A DNA stretch of 64,000 nucleotides from positions 1-64,000 of the forward strand of contig DAOTCE010000025.1 in assembly GCA_035452965.1 (NCBI GenBank). Direction: 5' to 3'. Below the pieces are notes generated by a model. The model was not told the DNA's origin. It was given only the letters and a program-made list of their open reading frames with translations, and ran no database searches. A program made the position numbers and the translations under genes. This DNA comes from Candidatus Paceibacterota bacterium (GTDB taxonomy: Bacteria > Verrucomicrobiota > Verrucomicrobiia > Limisphaerales > UBA8199). Of this stretch, positions 58,017-64,000 are shown piece after piece (position 1 is the stretch's first letter; each line of letters begins with the position of its first letter).

Positions 58017-61001
58017 CTAGTAGCTAAGCCGGAAGAACCGGTTGCTCGTGGTGGTGGACACGGTGACAACATATTGACCGTTGATAAGGACGGGATTGTT
58101 CGTCACGATGGCCCAGGGAATGGGTGGGGAGAGGGTGTCGGTTTGCTCGAGCACAAAGCCCGGGGTGTTTGTCCAGGCCAGGGCAACCTGGCCGCTGGAG
58201 AGCAGCGAAGCGATGGACAGGATCGGCGGCTCGGGCGCCACGGAGACGCCAATACAAGCGGAGAATTCGGAGGTGTTGCCGGTGCTATCCGTCGCGGTGG
58301 CGGTGACAAAAGTATAGCCCGGGGGCATCGGCGTGGGCAGGGTGGCGACAAAACTATTGGTGCAATTGGCGTCCGTTATGACCGACTTCTCGCCCAGGTA
58401 GAACTGGCCCTCGCCGACGCCCGTTGGGTCGCAGGAGAAATTGGCGAAGAACTGGAGCAGATAAGTCTTGTTGGGCCGGCTATTGAGCGTGCCGTGAATT
58501 TCGGTGCCACTGCCGCTGAGCGCCTTGACGAGCACCGGGCAGTTATTGGACAAATTGGCGGCGCTGGTGCTGCTTCCGCCGCAGAAGTTAATGCCATTGA
58601 TGCCGGCGAGGTTGCCCAAATCAATACCCAGGGCATTGTTGGAGAATATCGCATTGCCCAGAATGGCGTTGTTGGTGCTACTGTTGCGGATGCGGACACC
58701 AGTGTAAGCCTTGGCGAAAGCAATAGTGTTGCCGGCACCGCCGGTGCCGCCGATGGTGGTGTTACGGGTGCCGATTTCGCAGTCTAAAGAGTGCCAGGTG
58801 TTGCCCAAAGGGCTGAAGCCGTCCACTTTGGTGCCGATCAGGTTGCCCTGAATCACAGTGCCGGGTGCATTATACAGCAAGATGCCGGTGGTCTTGTTGC
58901 CGGAGATCAAGTTGCCTGCTCCAGCGATCACCCCGCCGATGGTGTTGGAGGGCGCGTTTTCCACGTAGATGCCCTCGTGCGTGTTGCCTAACGGCAAGGT
59001 GCCTGTGATGTCGGTGCCGATCTTATTGCCTTGAATGGCGTTGCGGGTGGCGCCGGCGCCAATCAGGTAGATGCCCGCATCCCCTCTTACAACAGCGTTG
59101 GCGGAGATCAAGTTGCCGGCACCGGGAGTGGTCCCGCCGACGAGATTGCCAGGCGCTCCCGAGATTCCCACCCCGGCCCAGACATTCATCAAACCGGCCT
59201 TGCCGTCGGCCGTCGTGCCGATCAGGTTGCCCTGAATAAGGTTGCCCACGGCATTGTTGCCGACCAGGCTGACGCCGTTGTTGGTATTACCGGAAATGAC
59301 GTTGCCTGCGCCGCTCGCTGTTCCACCGATCAGATTTCCTGGCGACACAATGTAGATTCCGCAAGAGTTCGACCATACTGATGGCCCCCAGGACAAGGCT
59401 GATAGTCCTCGAACATCCGGGCCGATATAATTGCCTTGAATGGTGTTAGTTGCGGCGGTGGCGGGGTAGATCTCGATGCCATGTCCCGTGTTGCCCGAGA
59501 TGACATTCCGCGCGCCGGCGTTGATCCCGCCAACCGTGTTGGAGTTGGCGCTTTCAATCGAAATGCCGTTAGCCCCATTTCCGAGGGCGTTGGTGCCGGT
59601 TGCGTCCACGCCAACGTAGTTGCCTTGAACCAGATTGGCGTTGGCGCTGGTGGTGATGTAAACACCGGATAAGCGATTGGCTGAAACAACGTTCCGCGCC
59701 CCGGCCGTTAAGCCGCCAATGAGATTGCTGGTGCAACCGAGAATGGTAATGCCAGAAAAGCCATTGCCTAGGGGCAGCCTGCCGGAGGTGTCCGTGCCGA
59801 CGTAGTTGCCCTGGACGAGGTTGTAGTAAGCCCCCGTGCCTCGCAGGAACAGGCCTACTTGGCCGTTCCCCGAAATTAGGTTGCCGGCACCAAGGTTCGT
59901 CCCGCCAATGGTGTTGGCTCGCGTGCCGTTTAGGGTGATGCCGTCGGCCGCATTAGACAAGGCCAAGCCCCCGTTAACCTGTGTACCGATGTAGTTGCCC
60001 TGAACCGTGTTGTTCATCGCACTTGGGCCGTAGATAGAAACGCCACTGGCGCCGTTTCCGGAAATGATGTTGCGGGTGGCGGCTGAGGTGCCGCCGATTT
60101 GGTTGCCGCTTGCATTGTAAATACTGATTCCGTTGGTGCTATTGCCCAGTGCGGACGTGCCGGCTACGGTCGTGCCAATGAGGTTTCCCTGGACAACATT
60201 GCTGCTGCAGTTGTAGAGATAGATGCCGGAACCGGTATTGGCCGAAATGAGATTGCGGTTGGTGGCAACGGAGCCGCCGATCCAGTTTCCCGATGACCCG
60301 AAGACAAATACCCCGCCGAAGGTGGGAGGAGATGCGCCATTGCCTTGGCCGAGGTTGCCGGTGGGATCAGTGCCGATGAAGTTGCCTTGAATCAAGTTCG
60401 TGCCGCCTGGCCCCTCGATGAAGATACCGGCTCCACTGAAGCGGTTGATGGCAAGGCCGCGGATGGTGCTGTTGCCGCTGAGCAAATGAAGCCCGTGGCT
60501 GCCAGTGCCAGCAGTGGTGCCGGTAATCTGAATGAGCGGGGTGCCGGCGAAACCAGGCTGGCTGGCGCCGTCAATCACCACGGGGTCGATGATCGAAGGC
60601 AGTGCACTGGTTGGGGCAATGGTGCGGACCCCAGTGCCGGGGATATGGAATATGATCGTGTCAAGGCCGTTCGCGGCATTGGCATCTAGAATAGCCTGCT
60701 GCAGAGAACCCGGGCCGCTGACGCTGCTGTTCGTGACAAGCAGAGTTGCGGCACTACCCTGCAACGCTGCAAACATAGCCAGTGCGGCTGTCGCAACTAG
60801 AGCACAGCGTGGGGCAGCCGCAGCCGAAATGGAGAACAACCAAAGGCTAATGGCAGATAAGGAATCCGTGCTGTGCGCAGTAGTAAACGATTCCCGCAGG
60901 CTTTGAGGAATTTCGCGGATAGTGCTACGAAGAGAAGTTGTCGTTCGCAGAACTGAAGCCCAGTTTTCGTCCATCATAAACACTGTGCTGACTGAGCGCA
61001 T
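58017..61001 (-). CDS. Secreted right-handed beta-helix protein
   Basis: 994 residues from the ATG at 61001. The signal peptide appears late (about 60-85: APRCALVATAALAMFAALQG), so the true start may be internal. Residues 85-165 match the common entry module of such proteins (VTNSSVSGPGSLQQAILDANA, PTSALPSIIDPVVIDGASQPG). Then about nine repeats of ~65 residues follow the pattern NxxQGNxIGTxxxGxxxLGNxxxGIxI...NxIGG...GAGNLISGN, forming a long parallel beta-helix. The end carries a cadherin/Ig-like part and a C-terminal module ending SNRFFRLSY. It is the first gene of a two-gene unit with the M64 peptidase 4 nt after. Function likely adhesion or polysaccharide binding; inferred. Confidence 0.85.
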   Translation of the reverse strand: MRSVSTVFMMDENWASVLRTTTSLRSTIREIPQSLRESFTTAHSTDSLSAISLWLFSISAAAAPRCALVATAALAMFAALQGSAATLLVTNSSVSGPGSLQQAILDANAANGLDTIIFHIPGTGVRTIAPTSALPSIIDPVVIDGASQPGFAGTPLIQITGTTAGTGSHGLHLLSGNSTIRGLAINRFSGAGIFIEGPGGTNLIQGNFIGTDPTGNLGQGNGASPPTFGGVFVFGSSGNWIGGSVATNRNLISANTGSGIYLYNCSSNVVQGNLIGTTVAGTSALGNSTNGISIYNASGNQIGGTSAATRNIISGNGASGVSIYGPSAMNNTVQGNYIGTQVNGGLALSNAADGITLNGTRANTIGGTNLGAGNLISGNGQVGLFLRGTGAYYNLVQGNYVGTDTSGRLPLGNGFSGITILGCTSNLIGGLTAGARNVVSANRLSGVYITTSANANLVQGNYVGVDATGTNALGNGANGISIESANSNTVGGINAGARNVISGNTGHGIEIYPATAATNTIQGNYIGPDVRGLSALSWGPSVWSNSCGIYIVSPGNLIGGTASGAGNVISGNTNNGVSLVGNNAVGNLIQGNLIGTTADGKAGLMNVWAGVGISGAPGNLVGGTTPGAGNLISANAVVRGDAGIYLIGAGATRNAIQGNKIGTDITGTLPLGNTHEGIYVENAPSNTIGGVIAGAGNLISGNKTTGILLYNAPGTVIQGNLIGTKVDGFSPLGNTWHSLDCEIGTRNTTIGGTGGAGNTIAFAKAYTGVRIRNSSTNNAILGNAIFSNNALGIDLGNLAGINGINFCGGSSTSAANLSNNCPVLVKALSGSGTEIHGTLNSRPNKTYLLQFFANFSCDPTGVGEGQFYLGEKSVITDANCTNSFVATLPTPMPPGYTFVTATATDSTGNTSEFSACIGVSVAPEPPILSIASLLSSGQVALAWTNTPGFVLEQTDTLSPPIPWAIVTNNPVLINGQYVVTVSTTTSNRFFRLSY

Positions 61002-61657
61002 AGTATCATGCTGAGCGGTCCAGGCAAGAATATTAGGGGAGAATATTAGGTTATTCGCGGGTTCTTACCTCCAGCACCCCCGCCAAACGGGCTCGACGCC
61101 ATTGCAGTGGTCGCACGCCGGCGTTGGCTTGCGGCTGGCTGGTGGATAGCTTGTTAGTGCGATCAGGCTACGGTGTGGTTCCCATGGGGCCCGACCCCCA
61201 TGGGAACCACACCGTAACACCACCGTGTCGTCACCAGATCACCATGCCAGGGGTGCCGGGGTCAGCGGGGACTGGAGAAGGCAAGTACGCAACAGCACTG
61301 TCCAATTTGTGGACGGTGTGCGGGTTGTGTAAAGACCGGGTTCATGGTGGAGGTTGGGAGGGACCATCCGGTTGTATCCGGTTGTATCCGGGGACCAATG
61401 ATGACTTCGTGTTCTCTGTGCAAACGGGGAGCACGCTACACCCGCGCAAGCAGCCAGGCTAGCCAGCAACGAACAAGCTTATGATCAGTTGATTCTGCTT
61501 CACAGAGCGAATTGCTTGTGCCAGTGTCCACCTTTGCTCTGGGAACGGATTGGCGGGCACGGTCGCTGCTGCCGGTTCGGCACGGAGCCGGATTCAAATG
61601 CGAGTGTCACGGATGGCAAATGCCAGACACATCCAATCGCTAAAGCGAACGTGAACA
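61002..61657. other. Intergenic region with hairpin repeats
   Basis: 656 bp without a supported gene. It contains the perfect hairpin at 61169-61216 and a 2.4-copy repeat of the 10-bp word CCGGTTGTAT near 61369-61392. Upstream regulation for both the beta-helix (minus) and barrel (plus) genes should be here, but no confident promoter boxes were found. Confidence 0.45.
61169..61216. repeat. Perfect 21-bp-stem hairpin, copy 2
   Basis: TACGGTGTGGTTCCCATGGG(G) pairs exactly with its complement across a 6-nt loop (CCCGAC). The arms are the same as those of 37050-37099 apart from the outermost and loop-near bases. It starts with the TACGGTGTGG word of the tandem array at 26910-26975. Confidence 0.9.
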
Positions 61658-62965
61658 TTGATAAGTTGTGGATTAGTGGCTGAACACCAACATCTCAACT
61701 CCCGAATCTTGAAGCGCCAGCAAGGCCAGGCTCCCTCGATCGCCAGCGCTGCGTTGCTGGCGGTTGGCCTCGTCACGGTTGCGTCAGGGCAGGAAGCCGT
61801 TCGCATGTCTATGGCCAGTGCGGAGGCGGCGGAAGCGCGGCGAAGGGCGGCTACGACCACCGATTATTACAATCTCAAGTTGGGGCCGACTGCCTGGCGG
61901 TTTAGAACAGCACTGGGTTTGGAATACAATGACAATGCCGGCAACGCCCAAGACAATCCTGAGGCCGACTTCATCTTTCGCCCACAGGTCAACACTCAGT
62001 TACTGTGGCCTGTCTCTGAGAAGAACAGCATCAACTTGAATTTGGGCGCTGGTTACTCGGCCTACGTCCAGCATCCCGAGTTGAGCCGATACTTCATCAC
62101 GCCGAATTCCGAGTTGTCGTTTGACATCTATGCGGGCGATTTCTGGATCAACCTCCACGACCGGGTCTCCGTAACAGAGGACAGTTACCTGGATCCGACC
62201 GTTGCCGGAACGGGGAACTACTCGCTGTTCGAGAACACGTTGGGTGTGAGCACACTCTGGGATCTGAACAAGGTTGTGTTGCGCTCCGGCTACGACCACG
62301 CGAATAGCAGTGTTCTGAGTGGGAATCAAGGTCGGCCGGATGGGCAATCCGAATTATTCTCCTTTTCCGCGGGCTATGCCCCGAAGCCACGAGTGCTGCT
62401 GGGTGTCGAATTGGGCGGGGCTCTGCTTCAATACTCGGGTGCCAATACCCTGTACAGCGACGCCCGGCAATGGAACGTCGGGGGCTTTTACGAAACACAA
62501 ATTAGCGAGTATGTTGACTTCACAGGGCATGCCGGATACACCGTATATTCGCCTCAGTCGAGCGGGGGCACTGTCCCCGGCGATGATTTCGGCGGAATGT
62601 ATGCGCAGCTCGCCCTCACCCACAGGATCAGTCGGTATGTGGATCAATCTCTGGCAGGCTCGCGGACCATTCAGACTGCGCTTCTCGGTGGCACGGTTGA
62701 TATGTATTCATTCAGTTGGCGGGCCAACTGGCGGGTCATTCGCAAGACCAGTCTCTCCACGTCATTCGTTTACAATCACGGCTCGCAAGTGAGTCCGGGC
62801 TCCGAGACGTTCGATCAGTACGGCCCGCAGATAGGACTCGGGTGGCGCCTCGGTGAGAAACTCTCCACCAGCCTGGGCTACCAGTTCTACTGGCGCAGTT
62901 CCAATGAATCGGGGAGGGAGTATTCTGTTAACATCGTGAGTCTGGGTTTCAGCTATACGTTCTAG
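61658..62965 (+). CDS. Outer-membrane beta-barrel protein of the EPS locus
   Basis: About 435 residues; the start is uncertain (TTG at 61658 or GTG at 61676, no ATG before the signal peptide). Signal peptide near 27-44 (IASAALLAVGLVTVASGQ). After a short helix (SMASAEAAEARRRAATT) the protein is a series of amphipathic beta strands rich in Tyr/Phe/Trp with polar turns (FRTALGLEYNDNAGN, SINLNLGAGYSAYV, LSTSLGYQFYWRSSNES) and ends in Phe (LGFSYTF), the signature for BAM insertion. It matches outer-membrane proteins found next to Wza/Wzz-type genes (EpsL-like), here followed 70 bp downstream by such genes. Likely helps export or anchor exopolysaccharide. Confidence 0.7.
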   Translation: MISCGLVAEHQHLNSRILKRQQGQAPSIASAALLAVGLVTVASGQEAVRMSMASAEAAEARRRAATTTDYYNLKLGPTAWRFRTALGLEYNDNAGNAQDNPEADFIFRPQVNTQLLWPVSEKNSINLNLGAGYSAYVQHPELSRYFITPNSELSFDIYAGDFWINLHDRVSVTEDSYLDPTVAGTGNYSLFENTLGVSTLWDLNKVVLRSGYDHANSSVLSGNQGRPDGQSELFSFSAGYAPKPRVLLGVELGGALLQYSGANTLYSDARQWNVGGFYETQISEYVDFTGHAGYTVYSPQSSGGTVPGDDFGGMYAQLALTHRISRYVDQSLAGSRTIQTALLGGTVDMYSFSWRANWRVIRKTSLSTSFVYNHGSQVSPGSETFDQYGPQIGLGWRLGEKLSTSLGYQFYWRSSNESGREYSVNIVSLGFSYTF

Positions 62966-62989
62966 CTCGAGGAGCCTTTGCGAAAGTTA

Positions 62990-63018
62990 CTGACATTTCC
63001 TCTGCGGGTTGCTATAAG
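62990..63018 (+). promoter_or_regulatory. Putative promoter of the EPS export genes
   Basis: CTGACA (62990-62995) and TATAAG (63013-63018) are separated by exactly 17 bp, each matching five of six consensus bases. Transcription would begin near 63025, only about 11 nt before the TTG start of the next gene, giving a nearly leaderless message. It lies right after the stop of the beta-barrel gene (62965). Confidence 0.65.
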
Positions 63019-63035
63019 ACATGCATACTGAGTAA

Positions 63036-63812
63036 TTGAACAAATACGTCGCAAACGTCTTTATCGTAATGCTGGTGCTGAGTGGATCGGCCGCTTGGGC
63101 CCAGACGTCCGATGCCATCAGGTCGCTCAAAGCCACAGGTCCTGTGTTCATGGACTTTGAAACGCTGGCGCAACCGTTTCCACAGTCCGCACCTGTCCCC
63201 GCGACCACTGTCAACACCAGCGGGGTGCCTGCCGTTAGCACCACGGCTCCGGCGACTGTGGCTACCGTGACGGGTTACGTGCCGGACGACAAGTATCGTC
63301 TCCGGGTGGGGGACAAGATCAGTCTCCAGATAATCGAAGACCGAGATGCGCCGAGAAGCCTGGTGGTGGCGGATTCCGGTGAGTTGGACGCGCCCTACAT
63401 CGGCCGGATCGCGGCAGCAGACAAGACGTGCAAACAACTGGCGGATGAACTCAAGGCGCAGTTGGAGAAGGAATACTACTATCGAGCCACTGTGGTGATT
63501 GCACTGGACCTGGCCAACAAGCTGCTGGGGCGGATTTATGTTTGGGGCCAGGTGCGCAACCAGGGCCCGATTGAACTGGTTGTCAATGAGAACCTGACCG
63601 CGGGCAAGGCTATTCTGCGCGCCGGCGGCTTTGCCGACTTCGCGAACAAGAAGAAAGTGAAAGTAATCCGCAACGCGGAGGTGGACGGCCAGGCCAAACA
63701 GACATTTGAACTGAACATGGCGGATATCCTTGAAAAGGGGGCGACCGAAAAGGACGTGGTCCTCGAACCGGACGATTTGATCATTGTTCCGTCCCGGCTG
63801 ATTAGTTTGTGA
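63036..63812 (+). CDS. Wza-like polysaccharide export protein
   Basis: 258 residues with a TTG start at 63036 (no ATG before the signal peptide). Signal peptide NVFIVMLVLSGSAAWA, cleavage near residue 22; no lipobox Cys, unlike E. coli Wza. Residues about 83-165 are the polysaccharide export domain (DKYRLRVGDKISLQIIED, VADSGELDAPYIGRIAAADK); an SLBB-type domain follows (IYVWGQVRNQGPIELVVNEN, LRAGGFADFANKKKVKVIR) and VLEPDDLIIVPSRLISL ends the protein. Forms the outer-membrane/periplasmic export channel with the Wzz-like protein encoded next. Confidence 0.85.
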   Translation: MNKYVANVFIVMLVLSGSAAWAQTSDAIRSLKATGPVFMDFETLAQPFPQSAPVPATTVNTSGVPAVSTTAPATVATVTGYVPDDKYRLRVGDKISLQIIEDRDAPRSLVVADSGELDAPYIGRIAAADKTCKQLADELKAQLEKEYYYRATVVIALDLANKLLGRIYVWGQVRNQGPIELVVNENLTAGKAILRAGGFADFANKKKVKVIRNAEVDGQAKQTFELNMADILEKGATEKDVVLEPDDLIIVPSRLISL

Positions 63813-63829
63813 GCTCGCCTTTGTGACGC

Positions 63830-64000
63830 ATGAATGAGCAAACCGTTCAACCCGCGCTGGACCGGTCCACCTCAAGGGCGCATTTTCATGCGCGGCTGAG
63901 CCGCTACCGCAACCTGTTGCGAGAGAAATGGTGGGTGCTGGTCTTGGGTGCGGCAATCGGCGCGGCGATCAGTGCAGTGCTGGTTTGGTATGCGCCTCCG
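63830..64000 (+). CDS. Wzz-like chain-length determinant, 5' part only
   Basis: The first 57 codons before the window ends. A hydrophilic start (MNEQTVQPALDRSTSRAHFH) is followed by RLSRYRNLLREKWWVLVLGA and a TM helix (WVLVLGAAIGAAISAVLVWY), the pattern of the first TM of polysaccharide co-polymerase proteins. The gene starts 17 bp after the Wza-like stop, so they form an operon. Whether a BY-kinase domain follows cannot be seen. Confidence 0.75.
   Translation, partial: MNEQTVQPALDRSTSRAHFHARLSRYRNLLREKWWVLVLGAAIGAAISAVLVWYAPP

Noticed and set aside
61124..61462. 112-codon plus-strand frame in the gap before the barrel gene
   Set aside because: It runs straight through the perfect hairpin and a short tandem repeat and does not resemble a protein.
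1..64000. tRNA or rRNA genes
   Set aside because: No cloverleaf with a GTTCRA arm and no rRNA signature was found while reading the intergenic regions. A covariance-model scan would be decisive.

Overview
The window reads as a stretch of a Verrucomicrobiota chromosome, most likely from the Pedosphaerales/Limisphaerales group (subdivision 3). This is inferred from the gene mix: large secreted proteins with PA14, Ig-like and beta-helix domains, TMTC-like membrane proteins with TPR tails, a UpxY-type NusG paralogue, a PEP-CTERM protein beside polysaccharide export genes, and many GC-rich palindromic repeats. No 16S or other definitive marker is present. Many genes lack a clear Shine-Dalgarno sequence, so several starts are uncertain.

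Region 1 (1-14 kb) holds a secreted PA14/Ig-like protein, two copies of a ~295-bp hairpin-rich element with terminal inverted repeats, and an unusual minus-strand array of four TMTC-like paralogues (multi-pass GT-C-like membrane domain plus TPR tail). Each paralogue carries a different low-complexity insertion at the same place. Region 2 (14-20.9 kb) has an SGNH hydrolase, a UpxY/RfaH-like NusG paralogue, dnaB, bamA, a 57-residue membrane peptide and a lone nuoA.

Region 3 (21-36.8 kb) is metabolic and envelope-related. It contains an HD protein, a GH2 beta-galactosidase, an unrecognised 480-residue protein, two ABC-2 permeases without an ATPase, a HAD-Nudix fusion 10 bp upstream of folB, a CBS protein, a TauE/SafE transporter, an SDR oxidoreductase, and a lipoprotein fusing a serine beta-lactamase-like domain to a NamZ-like (DUF1343) muramidase domain. 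A second palindromic repeat family (106-108 bp) occurs at 13.9 and 32.4 kb.

Region 4 (37.5-51.1 kb) is the S10-spc-alpha ribosomal operon. It starts at rplB, so rpsJ, rplC, rplD and rplW are not upstream, and it runs rplB-rpsS-rplV-rpsC-rplP-rpmC-rpsQ-rplN-rplX-rplE-rpsN-rpsH-rplF-rplR-rpsE-rplO-secY-map-infA-rpmJ-rpsM-rpsK-rpsD-rpoA-rplQ. rpmD and adk are missing from their usual places. Several ribosomal proteins carry Ala/Lys/Pro-rich tails, the largest being a ~90-residue N-terminal extension on S11.

Region 5 (51.1-64 kb) looks like the edge of an exopolysaccharide/exosortase locus. It has a TPR protein, an IS1380-family element with both inverted repeats visible, a PEP-CTERM protein, a coupled pair of secreted proteins (beta-helix and M64 peptidase), an outer-membrane beta-barrel, a Wza-like export protein behind a good promoter, and the start of a Wzz-like chain-length determinant that runs off the window. 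No exosortase gene is in view. Three secreted proteins (at 0.6-3.7, 56.5-58.0 and 58.0-61.0 kb) share a similar ~70-residue C-terminal module.
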